Source: Apostichopus parvimensis
Taxonomy: Eukaryota; Echinodermata; Holothuroidea; Aspidochirotida; Stichopodidae
Length of the DNA: 30,582 nt
Reading direction: 5' to 3'
Assembly: GCA_000934455.1 (NCBI GenBank)
Contig: KN884366.1
Location: forward strand, 92,847-123,428
The position numbers and the translations under genes are program-made. A model generated the notes under the pieces. The model was not told where the DNA came from. It did not search any database and saw only the letters and a list, made by a program, of their open reading frames with translations. Positions 19,298-28,834 of the stretch are shown here, piece by piece. Positions within the stretch are counted from its first letter, which is position 1; each line of letters opens with the position of its first letter.

Positions 19298-22200
19298 CTG
19301 TAAAGGGCAAAAAAAGAAGATGAAGATGTGATGCGAGAAACAGAATCTGGAAACAAGTTGACAAACTATGAATACACAGACACACTGGGATGTGCTCACG
19401 CCCAGCGACCGCGCCCAGTGGTTCTGAACATAAGAGAACAAAGAGCCCAATTTGATTTGGGGGTCTGTAAAGACTTGCCCCCAAAATATAACCAACAATT
19501 TTTGCCCGCTCCGCGCAGGTTCTGCTTTTTGATGTGCATTTCATATAAGCATACATCGGTTATTACATCGCATGCCAATTACATACAATCATTTGTCATG
19601 TTATTACCCTTTCATATTGGTTATAATTTTCGAGAAGTCATTACAATAATAAAAGTAATAATAGTTTAACCCTTGAAAAACACATTGCACTTTATTTTTC
19701 TTTCAGTAGGTTGCCCGAAAAACTCTCAGCATATTGCCCGAATTTTCACAAAAAAATAGCCTCCTCCTCTTATGGTTCTGAATGCCTCCCAGCACAAACA
19801 GGATTTTAAACTTTTCGGCCCTACACTCTTTGTGATGATTAGTTTACCAAATTTTACCGTTACCAAAATATGGGTGAATACTTGGCACAGAATATAGCGC
19901 CAGAATAGGAAAAAGATTTGAAAAAATTTCAAATGGGGAGGGGGAACCCCCACCTCTGAGGCCCCTCCCCCAGGACATGGATCACACTACTGCAAGAATC
20001 TGCCCAGCACTCAAATATTCCTGAGCACCCCCTGGAAAACACCCCAAAAATAATTTTGTATGAAAGTTAGCGGGATTTGACGTGTTCGCTCAATTTTATT
20101 CTGCAAATGTAGAAACAAATATTTTTAATTGAATTCAATTTTCAAATGTTGAAAAAATAAAACAAATTATTGCAAAAACACTACCGAAAGGGTTTTAGCT
20201 TTTAAGTCTCCTTTAAAATTAAAACGTGGTTTAATGGTTTTGAAAGATAAGATATTGCATACCTGGATGTTGGGAACTCCCTGATGTGGTCTTTCACAGT
20301 TACCATGCAAGCATTCCTGCAAAGTTCCTTAAGGTCACTCCCCGAATAGTCCTTCGTATCCTTAGCAATTGCATCTAGATTTACATTTGCTGCAACCTGA
20401 AAGAAGTTTGCAAGTAAACAGTACCGTTTACGAAAAATACACACAATGCATAATTATATATGAACTGAAAATGTCAACTGAAACTTCTAAAGGGAATATA
20501 TGGCTTCATCTTGTCAAGTTGTCATGCTATTTAACTTTATACAGTAATTTCTTTGTGAAAATTTGCCATTTAAATCATTCCTTCCCTTGTTGCTGTATGA
20601 TTCACCCTTTGAGCATCTAAAAAGTTTTCATACATATTAATATTTTAATATAAGATACTAATATTTTAAAAGAAAGTAAGGATTTTTAACATTGGATGTT
20701 AATACAAGAAGGGAATGTGCCATTGAATGAAGGATGAGTATAAAAGGTTTATATTTTGCTCCCTTTGAGTTAAAGGTACTGACTCAAAAACAGAGTGCAA
20801 GTAAGGAAACCGATTACAAAATACTACATGTATTGTTACTAAAATAGACAAAAACTATTGGAGTCAGAAATTAAAATTCTTAAACAATTTGTACCTTTTC
20901 TTTCTTCATGAGCAGACACAAAATACTCTTCCTTTGTGCTTCATTCTGTAAAAAAAAAAAAAATAAACATTATCGTCAAAGATAAGGAAGGCATTTAATT
21001 AATATTTTCAATTACTTTCATTTTGAAAAGAAGCAAAGTTAAAGCAATTTGCATTTCATGATTTATGAATGCCCTTGTTCGTGACGAATGCAAATTCAAA
21101 ATGCTACATTAAGAATTATGACCAATGCATTGATTGAACTTAACAAAAACTTTCAGAGCATCTTTGTTAACTAACATCTAAGTTTTATAACCAGACAAAG
21201 TTAATGATTAAGAAGTGTTGATTAAGAAGATCATTTTAGCGTTGATTATCATGTGACCAGGTCTTTGTCTTTCTATACTAAGTGTTTGCTCAAAGTCTCC
21301 ATTTGTGAATATACCTTCCAAGGTTTAGTTAGACCAGGATCTAAAATATACAAAATTCATACTCCAATAATTCCAAGTACATAACATTTTGGAAAGAATA
21401 AGACCAATTTGGAAATTGTTGTTAGAGATCTTGTGTTGTGTGACTTACTGGCTTAGGTATATGGAATGTTGTTGGCATTCTTCTCAAGATAGCTGCATCA
21501 ACATCTTGTGGTCTGTTGGTAGCACCCATCACCATTATCTGGAAATAGAATTAGTGTAAACTGAGCCATCAGAAAACAATTTATGTGAAACTGTTAAAAC
21601 AACATCTACAAGAATCCTCCTATATAAAGAATTTTAACAGCAACAAAAAGGTCCTGAGATCAATTAAAATAACACCATTTCTTTAACAAACTAATGTTCA
21701 ATAGTTGCATACAAATTTAAACTGAACAAACCAAGACAAGCTAATGTCACAGGGGCCTGAGATAATGCAAAAGATGGCCTATCCTTGATAACATTAGAAT
21801 AAGTTTAACATTACATCTCAATGATGGCTGATCTCAATTTCAGCTTTATACCAAACAAATGAAGATAAAATGGTAACTATTAATCATATATGGCACATCA
21901 ATGAATCAAAGTTTGATACTTGGCCAAAAATATTCCATCGTTAGCATTGACCTACAGTACCATGCTTTGATAGCAGATGTATACATATATATAGGCTGGC
22001 CTACTGTGCAATCTGTCACAACCACCACTGAGGGTGTTGGGCATACACTATTGAGACAACTGACCAGCTCATCAGCCCTTTTGAACGATATAAATACTTT
22101 GCAAAGTAATGTTCAAAAAATATAACTATTAAGTACAATATGGTTATGAAACTTTACCAACTAGCTCATAAATCTTGAAAGGTGATGGTAGGGGTACTTT

Positions 22201-25200
22201 GCGATTAATAGTGTCTTTGAAGGTTAGCGAATCCTGCTTACCTGAGTATCTTTGTCTGATATTAGTCCGTCCCAAAGAGTCATAAACTGAGCTTTCATCA
22301 TAGCTGTAGCTTCATGATCGGAGGCACCTCGAGATCTCAAGAAGGAATCAATCTCATCAATAAAGATTATCGTTGGATGGAGCTTCTTTGCCTGTTATAA
22401 AAGAGGACATTGCAGAGTTTTTAAACAAATATGATTTTTTTTGTTAAATCTTATTTCATCCAATATTGAGGTTAACCATCCTAGACATGTACAAGCGTTT
22501 TCATGCCTTCAGCACTGGTAGGTTGGGAGCTAAATAAACTATTATCAGGTGAAAAGGCAAAACAGAAATGTCAGTTATGTAAAGTATATTTGAAGGAGAT
22601 TTGGGGATTAACTGAATATTCAACAACATCTGCATATTTTGAATGAGGTGATATCCTCTGCACTGGAGAAAGTTGAATTGGTTAAAAGCAAAACTTTTAC
22701 TTTGCATGAAAAACAGGATACGTACCAGAGAAAATACAGCGGAGGCTAGCTTTTGAGATTCTCCGTACCATTTGTCTGTCAGGCCAGAGGCTTGTAAGTT
22801 GATAAATCTGCAGCCAGCATCTGTTGCTATGGCTTTGGCCAGCATAGTCTTACCACAACCTGGTGGACCATACAGTAGGACTCCTGCATGAGAAGATTAC
22901 CTCAGTAAGATCAATGTGGCTCTGTATTAATTTATTCATATACCTCTCAACTTCCATGACTGGAGGGCAAAGAATCTAGACAAAGCTTTGCATTGTCATA
23001 TCCAGTGTTGTAGCCAGGAGAAAGTGAGTGCCGGCTAATTTGAAGAGAGTGGCGGCTAATTTGTCTGACGATGGCGAGCGAAGCCAGCCCGCGAGCATAG
23101 CGAGCCCTCCTCTGCGTGAGGTCCAGGGGCCCTTAGTGGGGTTCGAGGGGCGAAGCCCCTAAAGATACAGGGTTTTAGTTGATTTCAATGCCTTTAGGTG
23201 GCTCTATTCTACCCCTATTTTATACATATTGCGATAAATATTTTGAGACCCGCCCAAAAACGCTACACAGAAACCTAAACTTTCCGACAATTGCGATACA
23301 AATTTCCGAATGTACGATCGAAATATATTGACGTTGTTGTCCCAGTAAATATGTGTGTGATTGCTCTCTCGTACAGTGGCGGAGCTAGGGGTATCGGTCA
23401 GGAGGGGCGAGAATGGTCTGTCCGTGTCTGCGTTGTGAGTTATGGCTCGCTCGTTGCGTTGATGATCATCTTTCGACACTATCAGAGCCGTATATACGGC
23501 TCTGGACACTATCTAAGCGGAGCGCCACCACAGGTTGGCGCGTAGCGTACAGAATTTTTTTGAATAAAGATACTCCCTAGATCGCCGGAAATGACCCTTT
23601 CCGGGCCTGGCTAATTTGCAGATAAACGAAGAATAAATAGGTGTAATCGCCAATTTATACCAACAAAATGTGACAAATGTCAATAGGTAGATGAGAGCGC
23701 AATTAAAAAGGCAATAATCGCGAATAAGTAAAAAGTGGTAAAGAGGTGAAAAGGGCGCCAGCAGTCCATTTGAGTCCGTCAGGGGGGGGGGGGCATCCGC
23801 CCTCTGACTGTATGGACGCTCCGCCACTGCTCTCGTACGTATCACTCACACGTGTACTGCATGCAGCTGTTATGATTACCGTGTCTGCGCTTGTGAGTTA
23901 TGGCTCGCTCGTTGCGTTGATGATCATAGTTTCGTAGTATTACTAGTTACCCAGGTTTTTATTTGGTTTTGTTCAGGCTAGAGAATCGGACTACAGTATT
24001 CTAAATTCTGATTCAGAATAGTAATAGGCCTATTTTGGGTAAATTTGTGAACAAATTATTTCGAGTTTGACACAGGTAATTTTCAGTGTATTTTGATTTC
24101 ATTTAATACAAGATTCACTGATTTTTGTGACGGTCGGTAGGAAGCTTGAGTGCCGGTCGGTAGGATGCTGATTTACTCTGAGTGCCGGTCGGCAAGCACT
24201 AGTGGCGGTTACGCCCGACCGGCGCCGACCGGCGTGGCTACAACACTGGTCATATCCCTCCGATATCAAGTTTTCTGAGTTTGACGTTATTAGTCTGAAA
24301 GTGGTTTTCCAGATACTCCAGTTTTTAAGTATATCTCAAAACCGGAATTTTCATGTCAGATAAATCTAATGATGTCAACATCTCTGATCTAAAGATGACT
24401 GATGTTAGATCCTTATATAAATCAAGAGTAAGCCAATGGTGGGGTGATGTCTACCCCTGTATGTAGATTAGTACAATAGTGACCCCAAGCGACCTTTGAT
24501 TTTCATAAAAATCAACAGGGAAGTTATTCCTTCTAAGGGGACCTTCATACCGAGTATGAGATTCGACCAGCCTGTACTTTAGGACTTTAATTGAGTGTAC
24601 AAGATACTGAGAGAGTGTATTCTTGTAATATATAAGGAATAAAAATATTTTTGCTACTTATTTGCACGGTAAGGGACTGTAAATTGGAAAACAAATCCAA
24701 CTGCTTTAAACATACCTTTTGGTGGTCCAATAAGGTCCGAATTTCTGTAAAGCTCTCTGTTTTTCAGGGGATAAATAACAGTGTCTCGAATTTCCTGACA
24801 GACATCAGTCAAACCACCAATATCATCCCAAGTCACATCCAGAGATGATGGAACGATGAGTTGAGATGCAATGGACAGCTCATATTCAGACAGCTTGACT
24901 GTCGGGCTAACGCCAATCTTTCTCATCAAATCTTCTGCCTGTTGGAGATAAAAATAATTCCTAAGTGGTTGTACTGTATGAAATCATGATCCGAAGATAA
25001 ATTTTCCTTTCTTTGTTTACATAAAGCCTACTAGCCATGAATCGGAATCGTATTCTAGCATAGTTGCCCACGATCGTACTAACCTCCATGGAATTTTTAC
25101 TTGTACTTTGAAATTCCCAATTTCTTAATGAGTATTTTGGAAATTGTCTTGCACTGGTAAAGATACGAGAGCAAGACCAATACTCCTACTTGTGCTAAGA

Positions 25201-27638
25201 GCCTTGTACACATACGCATAAAAATATAAGTACATGAATAACTGGCAAACTGACTGGGAAATTTTGGACAACCAAAAAGAGCAGAGCAGAGCAATAAATG
25301 GCTAGAACAGGATTTGAACCAGTGACCTCGGAGGCTCTGACTTACAATCCAGCTCTGCCAACTAAGCTATCTAGCCCTTAGTTGGTGGCTATCCATGCTG
25401 CTCTCTGATTTAAATCGAATGAAACTGGGGCTTGATCCCTGGTTACATGGTATACAAGGTACTGTGGTTTCTGACAGGCACCCCCAGCAAAGATATGGCT
25501 ATACAGGGATCGCCACCAACTAAGGGCTGGAGAGCTCAGTAAGTAGAGCACTGGGTTTGCAACTCAGAGGCCACTGGTTGGAATCCCATTCTAGCCAGAC
25601 ATTTCCTTTGCTCTCTTCAATACTTATTACAAAGCAGAAGATTCATTCCTTTGTACTGATCCTACTGCAAAATGTCTGATGTGAATTGTTATTATGTTAG
25701 CCCATGATTTTATCTGTAACTATTTCTACATTCCAACACACTAAGCTTTTCTACTAAGAAACTGGTGCTCTAGTACAGCACAGTAGCTTTAAAACACTGT
25801 TCCATCATATCTCCGATTTGTGCAGAAAACAGAACAAGATGAAACACAGCTAAAAGTCTCTAAATATAATGTTGTATGATGTACTCTGTAAGAATACAAA
25901 AAGTTTCAATGCCCTGTTTAGCATTCTTCCACCCATTATTCTTCCCTTGAAACCTGCAAATGATCATGTATAGTCACTGCTATATGCTAAATAGCCCCTT
26001 GAAGATTTATCCAGATAGCAAACTACAGTACACGTTAGTGTTGTGTGAGATATCGGTAGTCAAGTGAATCCCGGTATCCCGATCCTGGTATTGACTAGTC
26101 CCGATCATAGTGCAATGTGTAAATACTACCGGGAGTGGGAAAACAACATTTTATTACATTCATTTTGGTATCATTCCCAGGAATCCCAGACATAATAAAA
26201 ATATCTACAGTTTGTTACTATTTGAAATAAGAACAGAAAACACGGTATTACTGGTGTCTGTGTCCTAAGTTTGAATAGCATCAATTTACGTACTGGCCTA
26301 GACCTATGTATTAACAAATCAACTTTTCATGTAGTACTTTGGACATAGGCTACACCAAATATGTAACGTTACTTGGGCTCAGCATGTCGCGGGCTCTCAA
26401 AATTATTCTGAAATTTTTGTTATTTATTCTTCCTTCAACCATGATTGTGGTGGTTCCCATGCATAAAATCTTACCACATGTATTTCACCTCATTTTAATA
26501 TAATAATTATAAGGATTTAATAAATTTTGAGCCAAAACTGCAAGGAGTATAGCTTCAATACATTTTCGCATCGGACTGTATATTATTATAGCCTAGGGTA
26601 TGGTACTGTTACACACAGTGCAGTACGGTACTTGAGATTTGATGCTGTAATAGAATGGATTCGTTTATTATTGCGGAGGGTTCCACGATGTCATTTATAT
26701 GTTATCTTTGGCTACTTTACAATTATTAAGAACTTTTTGTACGAAAGATGGATAATGTACTTATTGAAAGTATATTTTCTGGAGAAAACAACAGCTGATT
26801 AACGATATGAATAATTCTGTACTATTCTCATATATATAGTTTATAATCCTGTATTTACATAGCCCATATGTTACATTCTTCTTGTCTGAAACACGTCGTG
26901 ACTTCTTGATAGTTGAAAACTTTTAATTGTGACTTGTTGAACTTGAAGGGTTGCCCTATTCCAATATCATGGAATAGTGGGGAATCCCCAATTTCTGTTT
27001 GTTTGTGTACGGATTATTGGTTTTATCCACGTGCGAACATGTTAATCTAATATTGTACATCGAGTATGAATGAAGGATGGTGTGGGATGCTTTTATCCAA
27101 GGTTTGTGCTTTTCTTTTTGAAAGTGTATGTTAAAAAACAAAGGCCCTAATATAGCGTGTTATTTTGGATGTTGTTTTTTATAACCATGCGTGTAAGAGT
27201 ATGTACATGGCCTAGGCTATGCCATTGAATGTATGACATTGGCTGTCTCGTAACTCAGTGCTTTGAACCATAGATGAAATGTTGAGGAAAATCCAGGTAG
27301 TAGTTACGATACTGGGATTCATGTTGCAACACTACCGGTTGTATGAAATTTGCACAACTGCACAACGCTAGTTCACGCTATCAACATACATTTAATGGGC
27401 CACCTACCAATCATAAACTAGCAGTTAACAACCTATCTATTCAAACTGGCAACCTCAGTACCTGCTTTTTGGCTTCTTTTTTCTGTTTTTGGGTGGGATC
27501 TAGAGCTTCTGCTAGCCATTTGACTCCAAAGTATGTCACAACTCCCACTAGTCCCAATCTGAAGGCAAGATCCAAGATATCCTTGTGGTCTTTGAACCAG
27601 TGGCTTAGACCATTGAACCTTGGAACGTTATCAGACAT
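19177..27638 (-). CDS. ATAD1: ATAD1 (Msp1/thorase) membrane AAA ATPase, complete eight-exon coding region
   Basis: This is a tail-anchor-type AAA+ ATPase of the mitochondrial outer membrane and peroxisomes that pulls mislocalised tail-anchored proteins out of membranes. The coding exons are 27638-27462, 24938-24716, 22883-22726, 22391-22242, 21538-21449, 20945-20895, 20396-20263 and 19297-19177. They total 367 residues; human ATAD1 has 361. Visible features in order are: an N-terminal transmembrane helix (about 24-46, [19 protein letters not shown]); linker; Walker A GPPGCGKT (139-146); pore loop KWYG (171-174); Walker B IIFIDEID (194-201); sensor region GATNRPQD; an arginine-finger pair RR (about 255-256); and [13 protein letters not shown] of the small lid domain. 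Every splice phase agrees. The 5' end just before the ATG looks like an acceptor (TTTCAG|GATG), so a non-coding first exon probably lies further upstream. Identity is secure. Confidence 0.95.
19298..20262 (-). other. ATAD1 intron 7
   Basis: This 965-bp intron has a C/G-rich patch at 19934-19976 in which GGGGGAACCCCC can pair locally and a GGGGAGGGGG run faces CCCCTCCCCC. It may be a decayed repeat, but I could not define ends. Confidence 0.55.
20263..20396 (-). CDS. ATAD1: ATAD1 coding exon 7, lid domain
   Basis: It encodes [40 protein letters not shown] and FPTS. The acceptor is CTTTCAG, the donor is GTATGC, and the exon ends in phase 2. Confidence 0.95.
20397..20894 (-). other. ATAD1 intron 6
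   Basis: An AT-rich intron of 498 bp. I see no further feature. Confidence 0.7.
20895..20945 (-). CDS. ATAD1: ATAD1 coding exon 6, 51-bp micro-exon
   Basis: Seventeen codons encode [17 protein letters not shown], aligning with human LKQREAILKLILKNE. A run of T and then ACAG precedes it, and the donor GTACAA follows. Confidence 0.9.
20946..21448 (-). other. ATAD1 intron 5
   Basis: An AT-rich intron of 503 bp. I see no further feature. Confidence 0.7.
21449..21538 (-). CDS. ATAD1: ATAD1 coding exon 5, arginine finger
   Basis: Thirty codons encode [20 protein letters not shown] and [10 protein letters not shown]. The acceptor is ATTTCCAG and the donor is GTAAGT. Confidence 0.95.
21539..22241 (-). 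other. ATAD1 intron 4
   Basis: A 703-bp intron with no recognisable repeat or gene. Confidence 0.7.
22242..22391 (-). CDS. ATAD1: ATAD1 coding exon 4, Walker B
   Basis: It encodes [20 protein letters not shown] and [17 protein letters not shown]. It is 50 codons in phase 0. The acceptor is TATAACAG and the donor is GTAAGC. Confidence 0.96.
22726..22883 (-). CDS. ATAD1: ATAD1 coding exon 3, Walker A and pore loop
   Basis: It encodes [29 protein letters not shown] and [19 protein letters not shown]. The acceptor is CATGCAG and the donor is GTACGT. Confidence 0.96.
23374..23829. mobile_element. Nested hAT-like MITE with two secondary insertions
   Basis: The inverted ends CAGTGGCGGAGCTAGG and GACGCTCCGCCACTG have a perfect 8-bp duplication CTCTCGTA (23366-23373 and 23830-23837), so it jumped into the outer element. 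It is the reverse-complement relative of the MITE at 868-1201. Relative to that copy it has gained a 48-bp segment (23422-23469), a 22-bp palindrome with duplicated flanks (23475-23512) and about 40 bp near 23625-23665. Confidence 0.92.
23483..23504. mobile_element. 22-bp perfect palindrome flanked by an 8-bp duplication (possible minimal hAT element)
   Basis: The palindrome begins CAGAGCCGTA and ends TACGGCTCTG, and is bounded on both sides by GACACTAT (23475-23482 and 23505-23512). CAG/CTG ends with an 8-bp duplication reproduce the hAT insertion signature with no internal sequence at all. The related MITE at 868-1201 has only one GACACTA at this point. Confidence 0.6.
24716..24938 (-). CDS. 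ATAD1: ATAD1 coding exon 2
   Basis: It encodes [34 protein letters not shown] and ends PPKG. The acceptor is CTCCAACAG and the donor is GTATGT, with phase 1. These blocks match human KLSEYEMSIAAHLV and VTWSDIAGLDDV. Confidence 0.95.
24939..27461 (-). other. ATAD1 intron 1 (between coding exons 1 and 2)
   Basis: The largest ATAD1 intron, 2523 bp. It contains the inverted tRNA-like element at 25275-25616. The rest is AT-rich with no supported gene; the open frame around 26527-26802 lacks protein similarity. Confidence 0.7.
25275..25616. repeat. Inverted tRNA-like SINE/foldback element, copy B
   Basis: Two tRNA-like units point away from each other: minus strand 25376-25300 and plus strand 25525-25596. 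Their 5' ends adjoin an inverted pair GCCCTTAGTTGGTGGC / GCCACCAACTAAGGGC around a core of about 130 bp. Outer ends AAAAAGAGC and GCTCTCTT are also inverted. The right unit has 7-bp acceptor arms (GGCTGGA/TCTAGCC), anticodon stem CTGGG/CTCAG with loop TTTGCAA (anticodon TGC, Ala-type) and a near-consensus B box GGTTGGAATCC. Mismatched T stems argue against working tRNA genes. Confidence 0.75.
27462..27638 (-). CDS. ATAD1: ATAD1 exon with transmembrane anchor
   Basis: It encodes 59 residues starting [20 protein letters not shown], with the membrane helix and then [14 protein letters not shown], matching human IDPTRKQKVEAQKQ. The donor GTACTG is at 27461. TTCAGTTTCAG directly precedes GATG, suggesting an upstream non-coding exon. 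Confidence 0.93.
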
Positions 27639-28729
27639 CCTGAAACTGAAGATACCAAAATATTACATTTCATAGTACATTGGAAAAACATAACTCAGAT
27701 AAAAGTTGTTCAATACACTCCTAATATCTAAACTAGGCCTACTGTATCCTTATTCTCTTTGCAATCACTGAAACTAAAATTAATATCTACATAATCTTAA
27801 AGTAAAAGCCGGAGCTGTTCTAGGCTACTGCTAATAATCAATTTTAAGAGTGTCATTTCAGATATTATTCAATGTTAAGGGTGGCAAGGTTTGTTCATAA
27901 GTACTTCTAACGGATATATTGCTAGAGCCTAGCTGTAATATGTTTACTGTTCAGATAAGCTTGAAATGATTAATTAACAAGGCAAGTAACATTAGGCTAA
28001 AGTAGGCTATGTACAATGCCTTTTTGTGCCAACCATTAATCCTACTTAAGTACTGTAATGTGAGTGACTAGGCCTAGTAATGCCTAAGTAAATAATATGT
28101 GTTAGACAAGGCCCAAGAAAAGTTAGCACTCAACATTGCCTGGGGTAAGGATAAAGCTAAGTTATGATTATCATTACGATGTTAGGCCCACGGACGCTCC
28201 CAACGTTGGCAGCACAGTACTTCAGTAATTTTATATTATTTATAATTGTACAGTAGCCTAAGTTAGGCCTAAGTTAAGCCTAATCCCACTGACACTGTGT
28301 GGCCAACGTTTGGAGGGCATAGCATTACACAAAGTCGTTCAAGTAAACAAATGTTCATACAAAACTGAAGTACTACAAGTAACATAAACCTGAGCTTGTG
28401 TTGAAAATTGATCTGTTACTAACGTGATCGAAACTTAAATGGATGATGTCCTGTAAAATCTTCTACTCTATCAATCTTCTCTGCATTTACATTCAAATTT
28501 CCCCTCGCTGTTTACCGGTGCAATCTCACTGTAGCCAGCACTTTCGCTTTGAAGGCTACAATCTTCGTTGTAGGGCAATACTGTCAATACCATTTTCACG
28601 ACACATACTGTGGGTGAGTGAGAACGAAAACTGAAATAGCCTGCGTAGCGGACTGCTTGTATACTTCATTCCATTTACCATTAGTTTGAATAACTACTTA
28701 GCAGCCCACGCTGGAATTTCTGGACAACC
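27639..28729. other. Presumed divergent promoter interval of ATAD1 and NOLC1-like gene
   Basis: This 1.1-kb gap lies between two head-to-head start codons. The ATAD1 ATG is directly preceded by a splice-acceptor-like TTTCAG|G, so the ATAD1 first exon and promoter probably lie in the right part, near the NOLC1 start. The palindrome TAGGCCTA occurs three times here. No TATA box is evident. Confidence 0.5.
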
Positions 28730-28834
28730 ATGGATTCATCAAAATTTTCAAACTTAATTCCCTCATTTATGAAGTTTCTAAAAGAAAACAAGTATTCCAA
28801 AACAGTTGAAGTGTTTCAAGAGGAAAGTGGACTG
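28730..28834 (+). CDS. NOLC1: NOLC1-like exon 1 with LisH motif
   Basis: Starts MDSSKFSNLIPSFMKFLKEN in an ACCATGG context and ends EESGL at donor GTAAGT (28835). The frame beyond the donor is intronic. Confidence 0.8.

Larger units (their letters stand above)
23003..24248. mobile_element. Outer non-autonomous hAT-like element, 1.25 kb
   Basis: The inverted ends CAGTGTTGTAGCCA and TGGCTACAACACTG are flanked by a perfect 8-bp duplication GTCATATC (22995-23002 and 24249-24256). Subterminal motifs of the type GCCGGTCGGTAGGA recur three or more times at 24130-24195 and again as GCCCGACCGGCGCCGACCGG near the right end, like transposase-binding arrays of hAT elements. No transposase frame is present. 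The element is interrupted by the nested copy at 23374-23829. Confidence 0.92.
22884..24715 (-). other. ATAD1 intron 2
   Basis: An intron of 1832 bp, two thirds of which is a hAT-like element (23003-24248) that contains a second one (23374-23829). The remaining 470 bp at the right show no feature. Confidence 0.8.

Noticed and set aside
25525-25596. Functional tRNA-Ala gene
   Set aside because: The acceptor and anticodon arms pair, but the T stem has mismatches and the sequence is one arm of a repeated inverted element, so it is a SINE head.
26527-26802. Open frame of 91 codons in ATAD1 intron 1
   Set aside because: It has no recognisable motif or splice context and lies in AT-rich intron sequence, opposite in strand to the gene.
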